From positions 11,744,001 through 11,808,000 of the forward strand of contig JAVTVX010000035.1 in NCBI GenBank assembly GCA_033439265.1: a stretch of DNA of 64,000 nucleotides, written 5' to 3'. The notes under the pieces were generated by a model, which was not told the origin of the DNA, ran no database searches, and saw only the letters and a list, made by a program, of their open reading frames with translations. The first letter of the stretch is position 1. Each line of letters begins with the position of its first letter. This document shows, piece after piece, positions 25,251-37,362 of this stretch. The position numbers were made by a program, and so were the translations under genes. This DNA comes from Dillenia suffruticosa. Taxonomy: Eukaryota > Streptophyta > Magnoliopsida > Dilleniales > Dilleniaceae.

Positions 25251-26352
25251 CTTACTCCTATAGTTGAGAGTTCTCTCGTCGAATCGCTTTATATTGCTTT
25301 ATATTGCGTGGGTGAGATGGTTGGGATGTTGGAAGAAAAGAGAATGTCAACCCTTTTTTCTTTGAAGATACTCCTATATCTTTAATAAGTCCTATATATA
25401 TTTTGAGCCTTAATTTTAGGATTTTTAACATATTTTCGGATTAAATTTATACTCAATTAATTTAATTATGTTTGCAGGTGCAAAATTGAGTGAAAATTAG
25501 GAATCCAAAAATCATCAAAATTTAATTTTTAGTGCAATTGATCCATGTCCAAGTCTCTTGCATTCGAACAACAATAGAAGAACCAAGCTTCCCATGCGCG
25601 GCCAAGTAAGAACAGAGACAATCAAGGAATCTGGCAAGAAACTGAAGGAATTGGAAATGCAATCTAAAGAAATTAGAAGCAAAAATTTTGGAAATCAAAG
25701 ATTGGAAGAGAAAGGAAAGAAATCTAAGCCCTAGGACTGGGGATTGGTGCATATGTATGCGAAGAGCAGAGATCGCGAGAGAACCTTCAGTGTTGACAGT
25801 GCCGGAGAATAGCTAAGGATTCTTCAATTTCCTGCACCTTTATTCTTGTTTTGATTTTGCCTTCAATTTCAGTTCGTCGCTTTCATATTTTGTCCTTGAT
25901 TAGTCTCTGTTTCAATTTCGCCACCAGAGTCACCGTCTGTGTTTTCATTCGCCACCAGCATCAACTTCTGCAACACCTGTCCGAGTTGCATTCAATCCCC
26001 GCCTTTCGTTTCTTCATCGCCGGTCGTCGTCTATTATTCATTAACCACCACCGCCTTTGTTCGATTTCAGAGTTCGGCCATCAGCCACTGCGAATACAAC
26101 CACTGTCAACACCGGTCCATCATCTGCAGTCTTCAATTCCTTTTAGTCACCTTCGAATTCGCTTTCTGCACTCCAATTTCTGCAATCACCTCAGCCATCA
26201 CCACCGCCGACTGGTTCGACTTGTCCGCCTATTCGTCTTCACCTATTCGAATCGTTCGCCTTCGATTTTTTAGTCGTCTTCATTTATCAGTCCGCTTTCA
26301 GCCATCTTCGTCTTCCCTGTCCAGCCACCGTGAAGTTCACCTTCGTCTCGGC
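25251..26352. other. unassigned DNA with a C-rich, open-frame-rich segment
   Basis: The part 25850-26350 is richer in C and holds overlapping plus-strand frames of about 140 codons with no family resemblance. The same host sequence seems to resume at 28309-28418 and 29632, after the Copia and hAT insertions are removed. It could be the leader of an older retroelement, or a gene relic. Confidence 0.4.
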
Positions 26353-27942
26353 TGTTAGAAAAAGTAAAATAAAGCAGGAAAAACAGAAGAAATAGAGAAA
26401 ACAAATCGAAAGAGAATAATATATCTATTATATATATATATATTATATATACAATAGATTATATATATATAATAAATTGAGAGAGAATGACTCATATATT
26501 ATGTATAAAATAAGTTATATAAGAACCTTATTTATAGAATGATTTTATGAAGTTAAACCTTAAAAATGAAAAAATGTAAAAATAAATAGAATATTTATAA
26601 AATTGATAAAAATAAATAAAATATTATAATGTTGAAATTTTGAAAAGTCAATATTTTCAAAATTTTCAAAACTTTTTCGATGGAATTTTTTCAATTTAGA
26701 AATATCAATATTTTTTACACCCCCTCAAACTCAAGATGGGAGTAGATGTCATCTTGATTTTGTATAGTAGGTTATCATGACGTTAAGAAAGATGAGTCAA
26801 GATAATAAAGAAACCTTATACCAAGAGATTAAAGAATAGTCAAGAAAAAAGCAATAGTCAATAGTAAAGCGCGATCAGTATGATCACCAGACTAATCACT
26901 ATTAGAATAAGCACGTAATTGATACGATAGAGAGTACAGTATGGTTGTGATTATCATAAGAAAAAACTTGTTGTAAGAGAATTTAAAGATCACCAAGAGA
27001 TTTTGTAAAATAAAATAAAGGAAAAAAAACAATGGGAATAAAGCATATTGATTGAAGAATGAAGCAGAATAGTAGAATACTAAGACTAAGTATCAGAGGT
27101 GATAATAGCAGAATTCTCAATAGTAGAAATATCAACAGACTATGAGATATTGTTGAAAACCAGTAGCGAAATGATTTTGGATAACAAAAATAGGTTAAGA
27201 AATATCTAACTTTTCCATAACTAGGCAAAAAATATCTAATTGATAAGAAGAATAGAAAAAAAAATCGATCGAACACCTAGTACTCTAATACCATGTTAGA
27301 AAAAACAAAATAAAGCAGCAAAAAATAGAGAGAATAAAGAAAACAAATTGAGAGAGAATGATACATGTATTATATATATGTTGTATATACAATAAGTTGA
27401 TTGTGTGTACAATAGGTTATAAAAAAATTCTATTTATATGGTAATTTTATGAGATTAAAATCTAAAATACAAAAGGTAAAAATAAATAGAATATTTATAA
27501 AATTGGTAAGAATAAATAAAATATTATAATGTTGAAATTTCAAAAACTCAGTATTCTCAAAAGTTTTTTAATTTGTCCAAAATTTTTTTAATGAGATTTT
27601 TTCAATTTAAAAATGTCAATATTCTTTACATCTCTTCAAACTCAAAATGGGAATATATAAGCCATCTTGAGTTTATGTAGTAGATCATCATGACGCTCAG
27701 AAAAGATGAGTTAAGATTATAGAGAAGCCTTATACCAGGAGATTAAAGAATCATAAAGAAAAATGCAATAGTTAATAATAGATCGTCGATTAGTATGATC
27801 ATTAGACCAATCACCATCAGAATAAGCACGTAATTGATATGGTAGAGAGTACAGTATGGTTATGATTAAAAAAAAAAAAACTTATTGTAAGAGGGTTTGA
27901 AAATTATCAAGACATATTGTAAAGCAAAATAAAGCAAAAAAA

Positions 27943-27993
<51 letters not shown>

Positions 27994-28308
27994 AACAGAC
28001 TGAGAGAGAATGATACATATATTGTATATGTTATATATACAATAGATTGTATATATAATAGGTTGAGAGAGAATGACTCATATATTGTGTATAAAATAGA
28101 TTATACAAAAACCCTATTTATAGGGTGATTTTATGATATTAAACCATAAAATTTAAAATAGAATATTTACAATATTAGTAAGAATAAATGAAATATTACA
28201 ATATTAAAATTTTAGAATGTCAATATTCTCAAAATTTCTTTAATTTGAAAATTTTTAAAATTTTTTCAAAGAGAATTTTTTAATTTAGAAATATCAATAT
28301 TCTTTACA
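26353..28308 (-). mobile_element. tandem Copia-type derivative with three LTRs and two short internal parts
   Basis: Three copies of one LTR occur in line. LTR-a is 26353-26719 (plus-strand edges TGTTAGAAAA ... TTTACA), LTR-b is 27294-27630, and LTR-c is about 27918-28308 with a damaged left edge. Next to LTR-b is TGGTATTAGAGTA on the minus strand (27281-27293), an initiator-Met-tRNA primer-binding site, so the element points to the minus strand. A polypurine tract (TTTGAGGGGG on minus) touches LTR-a. Internal parts are only about 570 and 290 bases and carry no gag or pol. Outer flanks TCGGC (26348-26352) and TCAGC (28309-28313) look like one 5-bp target duplication with one change. Confidence 0.75.
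27938..27995. repeat. (AAAT)n microsatellite
   Basis: About fourteen copies of AAAT/AATA lie within LTR-c and explain part of its length difference from the other copies. Confidence 0.95.
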
Positions 28309-28418
28309 TCAGCTTTCACTACCTCTGTTTCATTGTTGATTACCAGCGCCTCCATCCGCTGCATTCGAAGTTGCCGATCATCCAAGAACATGCCGAACAT
28401 CATCTTCTTCATCTCGAA

Positions 28419-28908
28419 TAGGGGTGTTATGATACCCGAATAGTGTCATATACTACCAGGTCAAAGCTCGAGCTCGAGCTCGAGCTCAAGCACGGTCAAC
28501 TAGAGCTCGGGTTGAGCTCAAGCTTGGCTATTTCGGCATCGAGTTCGAGCTCGAACCCATATTGTGTTGAGCCCGAAGGCTTATCGAACTACCCAAGACA
28601 TGTGAAATTACGTTTATATCCATCCTATTTTTAATAAATTACAAAGAAAACTTCTCAGATTTCAAAACTTAAGAGGACGGAAAGGTTATTTTACCTTATT
28701 TTCACATCTCTTATCCCTTTCCTCGTTTTTCCATCCTTGATCAATTGTTCTCCTTTCAGAGTCAGTCCTAGATCTTGCATCTCGACTCTCGCCTCTCGAC
28801 ATTGATTTTTCAAAGTTCAAGCTCTCTATGGGATGAAGATCTTGTTCTCCTCTCCGTCGCGACTACAATATCACTACTCAGAGGTCGAATCGATCGAAGG
28901 TAAACTCT

Positions 28909-28945
<37 letters not shown>

Positions 28946-29623
28946 TTTATCTCTCTCTCTCTAGGGTTTTTGAAAGATCTGTGAACATAGGGTTTTTGAT
29001 ATTTTTGTTCGTGTCCCTTAGTTTTCACTCTTCAGCCATCTCTTTCTCTGTACAACAAAGATGTGTGAAGTGCGAATCTTCCATCACTGTTCAATGTCGC
29101 CATCGCCATCGCCGCTACAATATCCTTGGTTTTTTTCGAATCGAAGGTAAACTTTCTTTCTTTCTCTCTCTCTCTCTCTCTTTCTCTATGTCTCAGTTTC
29201 TAGAAAGTTCTAAGATTTTGTATTTATGTTGAATTTGTTGAATTTTGGGGTTTTGATTTAGGTGTTGATTTCGTTTCCAGAACTCTCTCTCTGCAAAATC
29301 TCTTTCTATGATTTAAGTGTTGATTTGTTTGGGTATGATCTCAGGTTCGAGTTTGAGCTCAGGTTTGATCTCTGTAAAATCTCTCTCTTTGTCTCTGCAA
29401 AAGCTCGAGTATGGTCTCGTGTTCCAGCCTGATCTCAAGCTCAAGCCTAATCTCGCATAGTTCAATACCGCGACACTTGAACTCGAGTTTTTCGATGACA
29501 CTTCGAGCCGAGCTCGAGCTCTATAATTGCATGCTTGACGAGCTCGAGCTTAACCAAAACGCACTCGAGTCGAGCTCGAGTATTACTACTACCCAACGCA
29601 ACTCAAATGTCATAACATCCCTA
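28419..29623. mobile_element. non-autonomous hAT element
   Basis: Terminal inverts are TAGGGGTGTTATGA at the left and TCATAACATCCCTA at the right (one mismatch). They are flanked by ATCTCGAA (28411-28418) and ATCTGGAA (29624-29631), an 8-bp duplication with one change, the hAT signature. The arms carry GAGCTCGAGCTC-type repeats (28467-28560 and 29500-29580). Long (CT)n runs lie inside at about 28915-28960 and 29157-29180. No transposase is encoded. At 1205 bp it is a deletion-type derivative. Confidence 0.85.
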
Positions 29624-29631
29624 ATCTGGAA

Positions 29632-30811
29632 CACTCCTGTGTTTGTTATTGTTCTTTTCATTCTTCTATTTTGGTTATGGATTTAAGACATTATTTGGTT
29701 ATTAGTTTTTATTCTGAATATTTCACACTGTGTCCAGTATCATATTGTGTTATATTTTCATATTTTATATTTTTATTTATTTAGTATACCTTTGACTTTA
29801 TAGTTGTAGTTTCAATTTTATAAAATAAAATAAAAATTCAAAAATATTAATTTAGGTCTCATTTGTAGTTTAGGATTATTTAGGATCTTCTTTTAGGTTT
29901 AGAAATTTTTCAATTTTATTTTTTATTTTATAATTTAGGTTAGAAATTATTTTTAGGGTTTAGTATTTAATTAGATTTAATTAATTTATTTATTTAGTAA
30001 TAGATTTTAGGATAAGAAATTGATTAAATAGATTTAGATAATTAGAGTAAATCATATATTAATTGAAAAAATTCATTAATTCTCATAAAATCAACGATCT
30101 TATTCACTAAAAATATCATATCAGTCTTGACTTTATTTACCCTCAAAACTCGCATCTTATGCTTGATATCACCATATACATCCTCCAATAAGTTAAAATC
30201 ACGGATGACTAAAATCATTAAACCCTTAAATATAGGATCAAATAAAGTAACTCCGTGGGATTCTGCTACCGTTTCTCCCACAATATCTATGTATAACTCT
30301 CCAACATATATATATAAATAATTACGGAGATAAGAATCGATTTATACCTAGAATAAGAAAATAAATTTGTACAAATCTTGAAAACTAAAATTATCTTAAT
30401 TATCTTTATTCAAATTTCTTCTGGGTGCATGGTGTCCTTTTTTTTTTTGATGGCTCATATTGAATGTTTGGAGGTAGGTAGGCTCCCTCTCATCCTCGCA
30501 TGCCTGCAATATGATAAATAAAAAATATCCCCTCATGCCGCTTCCCGTGATAATCTTCGTCCCGATCCTCTTCCTGATTCTTACTGTGACTCCTTTTTTT
30601 TGTTTCATGCAGTGCTTTATCATGGGCAACCATCCACTATTGGTTAGACCTTTCTTCGTGGATGGTGCTCTCAATCTTGTCAACAAGTCTAGTGCTTGAA
30701 ATGGGTTTATGCCCGTAGCCATGGCACCAACGGCCCTTATCATTCATAACTTATTTGTATTGAGGTGGCGTACAGAACATAACATATAAGAACGATGAGT
30801 TGAGTGTCAAC
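29632..30811. other. unassigned AT-rich DNA
   Basis: Minus-strand open frames at 30042-30281 (79 codons) and 30396-30743 (115 codons) match no family I recognise. Neither has clear splice signals or neighbours that would support a gene. Confidence 0.4.
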
Positions 30812-31310
30812 TGTTAGGAATTTTTTCAAATACAAATCGCATGAGTTAATACATTCAAAATGAACTTAATGGAAAAAATATAACCGAAAAAAGATTAAAT
30901 GTGATAAAAAAGGAAGGGATAAGGATACATTTGGCCAGATTTTGGTGTCCCATTCAAATTTTTATACAATTAATCTTATTTTTTCTTTTTGAATATTTAA
31001 TTAAAATTTCATAATATTTAACAATAATTTAGGGTGACAATTATAAAGTTTTAATGACTTTTTGAAGGTTAAAAACTTATATAAACCCTCTCATAGTATA
31101 TTGGGTCTCTAAATTCAAATTTCAAAAACTCCACATCATCTATTGAGTGAAATTGAGGGATTCGAAGGATTGTACACGCTCCAAATATCATTTTGGTGTT
31201 ATCACAATCATCGGAATCTAGAATGACTGAAGGTATATTCGATCATCTTTCTCGAATTATTTTTATATTTAATCATTATTGTATTTGATATGTAATATAG
31301 CAACTTAACA
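30812..31310 (+). mobile_element. single 5' LTR of a plus-strand retrotransposon
   Basis: The LTR runs from TGTTAGGAATTTT to CAACTTAACA, about 499 bases. It is followed two bases later by TGGTATCAAAGC (31313-31324), a primer-binding site for initiator Met-tRNA. The internal region continues only to about 31677, where a minus-strand LTR starts. No partner LTR was found. Confidence 0.65.
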
Positions 31311-31312
31311 TT

Positions 31313-31324
31313 TGGTATCAAAGC
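31313..31324 (+). promoter_or_regulatory. tRNA-Met primer-binding site
   Basis: TGGTATCAAAGC differs by one base from the common plant initiator-Met site TGGTATCAGAGC and lies directly after the LTR. Confidence 0.75.
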
Positions 31325-33587
31325 ATTTTGTCCTCTTCCTTCAAAATTCTGACAAATTTCAAAATTTTTCAAAAATTAGAATTTTCAGATTTTAACTATG
31401 TGGTCCAAAACTCTTATTTTTCAAAAAATTGAATTCAAAATTGAAATCTTTGCATTATTATGATTAAAACTATATTTTCAAAATTAATTTGAAGTATTTT
31501 TGCACTTTTCGGCAGTTTTCCGGCATACAGACTCGCCGGAAGCCATTGGTTCCGAATTGGGACTCTTGGTCCATCGGGTGAAGAAAACAATATTAAAAGT
31601 ATATAAAGATGAAACAAATAAACGATGAAGGACATTTAAAAAAAATTACAATATTTTAAATATTCATTTATTTAATGTGTTGGTCCCAAAGACAACCAAA
31701 AATGGAGTTGAATTAGCTGTCTAAAATTTGGCTTTTCAAAATTTTATCTAACTCCACTTAGATTTAAACAAACTTATGGTCAATCTATAGAATATATCGC
31801 TAAAATAAAAGAGAAAGTAAGGAGACAAATCTGATTTATAGTGGTTAGGCCTTGTGCCTACATCCACTCTTCCAACCAAGCAAACCGGACTCTAACAACC
31901 TGCTAATTTCTACTATGATCCATAATAACAATGTATATTCACTTGTTGACTTCTGATTTTCGCACTATGAATATTGTTTTGTCCAACAATGGAAGACAAA
32001 TCACACAAAGTTCAACAAAAAATTTACAAAATATGTAAAATAAAATGTGACAGCAGAAAGATTTTTCTTGATCTTTTAATGCTTTGAAGTCTCAAATATA
32101 ATAGTTTGTCAGCCACTCATGTCCTCTGTTCTCACTCCTTCGAAAACCAACCGATAGCTGTTGTATTTGATACCAAAGAGGCTCAACAAACAACAATAAA
32201 AATTCCCAGTTATTGCAATTGGTTCAGCAACAGTTCCTGAAAAATAGGATCCAAATCCTCTTGAAATTTGATATTTACCAAGAGTAAATAATTTTCTCCT
32301 GAAGTTTAAATATCTCTCTAATATATTCAAGAGTTGTTTTGATTATATCCAAACGATTGCTTTTCTAAAAAATTTGAAACCTACTCCAGAAAATTAACTC
32401 CCTGTTTTGAATTTTTCAAAACAACTAGCCAACTTTGCCTACTTTTTTCTTCACAAAAATCTCAAAGTAATTATACTATGAATCATCATATCTGCTTTTC
32501 AAATATAGTATTATAATGTAGTATAATTAAATTTAAAAATCCAAAATCAGTGGTGAAGATATCGAAGGCCAAATACCTCTTAACAACCATTTTCTGACAC
32601 ATAATTCTGCTGTGAAAAATGGGTAACCAGCTAACTTCTAACTGATTTTTCTCCAACATATCCGTAAAATATTTGAACTATAAATACTTGAAATTAAAGT
32701 TCCATACACATTCTTTGAAACATAATTTTTAGTTTTAGAAATATTTCAACACATAAAAAAATATGGCTATTCAAATATATCCAAATGATCACATTTTAAC
32801 ACTTAAAAAAATTTCTAAGTGGTGGAATATGAATTATCTTCATGTTGGGGTATTTTTTATATACATTTAGAATCAATTATAGGTTAAGTGTAGTACCCAA
32901 CCTACACTTACCTTGCTGGCTGGGTTTTCAACATATATAAAAAAATCTTATTTCTATGACCAAATAAGCCTTACTTCTATAATTGATTTTACAACTGGTT
33001 CTATCACTTTTCTATTGAATAAAAAATTCTGCACACTAAATAGATTGATTAGAACAATATAAGATATTTTATTATCATCAAAACTAAGGAGACAACGATT
33101 TTCTTAACATTCTTTCCCCTTTTTATGACAACAAAACCCTTTAAAAAATAAATGTATAAAAATTGTTCAATTAAGCACATTTTCAATTAATCATATAAGT
33201 CATATGAATACAATATCAATTGATACAAGCAAATACATATACTTAATGTTCACCAATATTCATCCAATTTAAAAATTGCTTGTTTTATTTAAGTTGTGAG
33301 CTTAAAAGTTCAAAGTACAGTCATTAGTAATCTTCTAAGTTTTAAATTGTAGTCAAGTCATTATTTGGTTTTGAATTTTATTATGCATTGCATCATATTG
33401 TTCTCCCCCTCAATGTGTGCAGGTTTCTTTTGTCTTCAAAATACGGTTTCAAACAAAACAATATGACTTCTGGTTGTTCATTATTTGGCTTCTGTTTGAG
33501 CAATTTTTTTATATATTATTCTCCCCCTTTTGTTGCATTAAAAAGAATTACAACAATAAAATATTGAAACAATGACGCATGTAGTAT

Positions 33588-33690
33588 AGAAGTATTGAAG
33601 TATTGAAGCATTGAAGCATTAAAGTATTGGAGCATTGAAGCATTGAAGCATTGAAGCATTGAAGCATTGAAGCATTGAAGCATTGAAGCA
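33588..33690. repeat. 9-bp minisatellite (ATTGAAGCA)n
   Basis: About ten copies of GCATTGAA with minor variants run between the polypurine tract and the extra ORF of the Copia element. Confidence 0.95.
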
Positions 33691-34035
33691 CATAAAAGAA
33701 GACATCGATTTTATTGAAGTCTGACAGGAATTCAAGAAAGATACAGTATTGAAATACAAGGAAATTTTCTTTGTCAGAATATAGAAGTGAATGAGAGAGG
33801 ATAGAGACAGCCTATTTCAGAGAATCAAAACAGGAAATGGTTAAACTTAAGATGTATTCTTTGATAGCAACTTCAGAATTTCAGAAATTTGTGATTGAGT
33901 TGCTTTTTGTCTTTCTATACACTCATTAATTTTCTTTTCAATCTTTTGTTGTCAGTTATCTTCACCAGTTGTCTTAGCTTGTTTTTTCTTCCTTTTTGAA
34001 GTTCACCTTATTCAAATATAGATCTTAGAGGTTCT

Positions 34036-35104
34036 TCATTTGCTCTTTCTGCATGCACAGGTTATACCTTCATTTCCTTGAAATTTTCCTTTCCAGAAGG
34101 GATCATCTTTGCCTCTCCAGACATTATCATCAGAAATAGTTATTCCCATATGAGATACCATTGATTCTCCTAACACTGATGGCTCTAGGGTAGAGTCCCT
34201 TAAACATAACAAATCAAATCCTTTGAACTCAAATAGTCTCATTAGAACATTATCATATGATTTGCTACTCTTATTCCTATGAATGTAATTGATAAAGATA
34301 TTCACCATATCAATTTGTCTGTTCAACAACAAGGCAACCGAAATTCTACTGTTTTCTACAGTCACAGTGGTAGAGCTTCCATATCTTGGAATGAGGTACA
34401 TCAAAACAATCTTGTACAGAATTCTAACAATGAGAGGAAAGTCTTTTTCATACAAGTATCTTATTTCAGAGTTAAAATTTGTATGAAACAACTTATAAGC
34501 ATATCTTTTCTTCATGTTTTCAAGTGACTGATCATCCGTCCGTTTAAGTCCTAAACAATGAGCAATATCATTTTTGGTAATCTCAACTCTAATACTCAAT
34601 ATTTTTTATATTAAAATATCAAAATGTTTAGCATCTAAGTTCTTGTAGAAATCAAAAATTACCTTTCTTATGCAGTTTTTATTGATGTCACATAATCCAA
34701 CAGCTCCAATTCTCTCAAGAATAGTTCACATCTCCAAACTCATTTGCTCAAATAGTTGAAATTTACGAAACTACAGGAACCAACTTCGAACATGATTAGA
34801 CGTGACAAAATATAGGGAAGTTGGATTCTAAGGGGTTGAAGAATCTGGTTTTCGGAGAAGTTTTGATGGGATTTTTGATTCAAGGGATGAGTTTGATTTT
34901 CAGTTGATTGAGAATCAGAATCACGAATAGGCACCAAATTTGATCTTGAGTTCTGAGGATGTGTATCGTGACCGAAATGAAAACTTGAAAAATCAGAAGT
35001 TGAAGATCAAAATTTGAAGAATCGAAACTTGAGATGTTAATGTGCGAAAAAAATGGATAATTTGTTATTCTTTCCATGATTCTTGAAAATTTGCGTGAAA
35101 CCAT
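34036..35104 (-). pseudogene. extra-ORF relic of the SIRE-like Copia element
   Basis: A start-like MVSRKFSRIMERI lies at 35104, directly after the pol end. The best-preserved part is an open frame of 187 codons at 34599-34036 with ITKNDIAHCLGLKR and KSYDNVLMRLFEF. In layout and composition it resembles the plant-transposon protein family that I also see at 51.2-52.7 kb; this is an inference from pattern, not a search. The two frames are not continuous, so it is broken. Known SIRE elements carry an additional ORF here, sometimes called env-like; no envelope features are visible. Confidence 0.5.
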
Positions 35105-35239
35105 TTTGAGTTTGAATTTAGGGTTTTCTGTTTGGGCCTTTGAAGAGAGAGAGGGACTGTTTTGTTGTAGGGGCTCTATGTGTGTTCTGTCAGTTTTAAG
35201 ATCTATGTGCCGAAATTTTTTTTATTAAAAAATCTTAAA

Positions 35240-36190
35240 ATGGAAAGTACACTTCTATTTCATTTCTAATGTTTTCAAATCTTTTTTTGTCTAAAGGTTC
35301 TGTAAAAATATCGGCAGGTTGATTTTGTTTCTTTACATATTCCAAAATTATATCTCCATTTAAAATATGATCTCTAATAAATGGTGTCTAATCTCTATAT
35401 GTTTTGATCTTGAATGATTTATAAGATTTTTGATAAAACAAATGACACTTGTATTATCGTATTTTATGATAATATTTTTATAATCTAACCCATAGTCTCT
35501 AACTTATTGTTTTAATCATAAAATTTGAGTACAACAATTTTTTATTGAGACATTTTCTGATTCGGCTATTGACAATGCAATTGGATTTTGTTTCTTAGAT
35601 ACCAACTTATGATTTTATCACCTAAAAATTGATAAGTATCTGAGATAATTTTTCGGTCAATTTTACAATCGGCATAATCGGTATCCGAATATCTAATTAA
35701 TTCAAAATTTGAATTCTTTGGATACCATATTTCTAAATTTTTGGTATCGGATATATATTTTAAAATTCTTTTGATGGCTCTAAAATGAGATTCCTTAGAT
35801 TTGTTTTGAAATCTAACATACAAACATACACTAAATAAAATATCGGATCTAGATGCGGTCAAGTATAATAATGATCCTATCATATTTTTATAGAGTTTTT
35901 CATTCACATCTTTTCCTTCTTCATCTAGATCTAATTTAATAGAGATAGATATAGGGGTACCAACATGTTCCGAATTTTTCATACTAAATTTTTTAATTAA
36001 TTCTTTTGTATACTTTTCTTAACTTATAGATATATCATGAGGAGATTGTTTAATTTACAATCCAAGAAAGAAAATTAATTCAATTAATTCACCCATCATT
36101 GACATTTCAAATTCACTCTTTATGATATTGCTAAAATTATCACACAAATATTCATTTGTAGATCCAATAATACAAATCAATTTATTATTG
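35240..36190 (-). pseudogene. Copia pol relic: end of reverse transcriptase and RNase H
   Basis: Reading the minus strand from 36190: STNEYLCDNF, KSEFEMSMMGEL and LQIKQSP (reverse transcriptase end), then KLYKNMIGSLLYLTASRSD, YSDTDYADCKIDRK and KIISWY (RNase H region), then YDNTSV, NHSRSKHIEIRHH and NQPADIFTEPL (RNase H C-terminal end). These are strongly Copia-like. The frame is interrupted by at least one stop near 36020 and several shifts or stops between 35240 and 35560. The long unbroken part is 35982-35566. Integrase and earlier domains are absent. Confidence 0.88.
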
Positions 36191-37225
36191 TTTTAAAATA
36201 TTTTTTAATTAATATTAATCCAGTGGGCCTGCAGGCGCGAGCCTGTGTGGGAACCCGTGCCTGCACGCACGGGCGCCTGGCGCAGGCGCCAACGCATGCA
36301 CGCACAGGCACTGGGCGCAGGCAGGCAGCCAGGTAGGCAGGCATGCTAAGTTAGCCACGGATTCAAATCCGTCGCTAAGTTAGCCACGGATTTTTTATTA
36401 AATTAACATTTAATATTTTATTATTTTATTAATTGATATTAAATAATCATATTTATTATTTTATAATATTTTTAATTATCATTTTATATTTTTTATTTAA
36501 AGGATCGTGGAATGAAAACATTATCCATCCCTAAATTCATCGGCAATTGGCGACCACAAAATTTTCATGGTGGCTATTCGTCATAATTATTAAATATTTA
36601 TTTATTTATTATATTAAAATTAAATTTTATTTTTATTATATATATATAATTAGCGGCAAATTCTGCTAAATTTAGCAATAGAAACCAAATTAATCGCTAA
36701 AATAAATTTTTATTTATTTATTATATTAATATTATATTTTAATTTTATTATATAAAAAATTTAGCGTGGAATTATTAGATTCGTCATAACTTTTGGGTTT
36801 ATTGACCGAATTCAAAATTCGTCGCTAAAATAATTAATTAATTATTTTTTATATTAATAAAATAAATTATTCTTATTATATATATAAAATTTAGTTAAAA
36901 TTGTAGGATTCTTAGGACGAATCTAGAATCCTCGCTAAATTAAAATTTTATTTATTTATTATATTAATATTATATTTTATTTTTATTATATATAAAATTA
37001 TGGACAAATTGTAAGATTGTTGGGTTTAGCCACGGAAACCATATTCATTGCTAAAATAATTTTTTTTATTTATTATATTAATATTATATTTAATTTTTAT
37101 TATATTTAAGGATTCGTCCTAAATTTTTTAGTGATGGAATTCGAAATTCATCTAAATTAGGGACAAATTAAATTTTAATTTATTTATTATATCAATATTA
37201 TATTATATTTTTATTATGTATAAAA
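36191..37225. repeat. CACTA arm-like fragment with degenerate array of about 120-bp units
   Basis: A GC block (36221-36350) is followed by TTAGCCACGGATTC / AATCCGTCGCTAAG repeats and then by about five imperfect units. Each unit joins an AT stretch (TTTATTTATTATATTAATATTA) to a variant of AAATTTAGCG ... ATTCGTCGCTAAA. The sequence just left of the GC block (TTTTTTAATTAA then TATTAATC) matches that of elements A and B. No termini were found. Confidence 0.6.
36221..36350. repeat. GC-rich block in the 36-kb fragment
   Basis: GGCGCCTGGCGCAGGCGCC and GGCAGGCAGCC motifs form this block. It has the same left-hand junction as the blocks of A and B, but the DNA after it is CACTA arm sequence rather than a tRNA-like stretch. 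Confidence 0.85.
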
Positions 37226-37235
37226 TTTAGAGAGG

Positions 37236-37362
37236 AAAGGCGAGCGTCAGTGCCGGCACCCGGCCTTGGCAGCACGGGAGCCCGCGCATACCAAAGCACA
37301 CTACGTGTGCTCCCAGCGCGGGCGCCCGGGCATGCCAGCACTAGCACCCGCGCATGCAAGAT
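37236..37362. repeat. GC-rich block without recognised element
   Basis: Motifs include GCGCGGGCGCCCGGGCATGC and CAGCACGGGAGCCCGCGCAT. It is bounded by AT-rich DNA on both sides. Confidence 0.85.

Larger units (their letters stand above)
31678..36190 (-). mobile_element. 3' half of a SIRE-like Copia retrotransposon
   Basis: The 3' LTR occupies 31678-33109 (plus-strand edges TGTTGGTCCC ... TTCTTAACA; about 1.43 kb, long as in the SIRE clade). A polypurine tract (AAAAAGGGGAAAGAA on minus) touches it at 33110-33124. Further polypurine-like tracts lie at about 33405 and 33525. An extra ORF relic (34.0-35.1 kb) stands between pol and the 3' LTR, another SIRE-type trait. Pol is cut at about 36190, where an A/B-like CACTA fragment begins. 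The 5' LTR, gag and most of pol are missing. Confidence 0.75.

Noticed and set aside
25851..26358. Two overlapping plus-strand frames of about 140 codons as a gene
   Set aside because: Both frames are similarly open, rich in Ser/Cys/His, and match no family. The region is more likely untranslated or an older repeat.
30042..30743. Minus-strand frames of 79 and 115 codons as exons of a gene
   Set aside because: I could not find matching splice sites that join them, and I recognise no domain. They are left as unassigned DNA.
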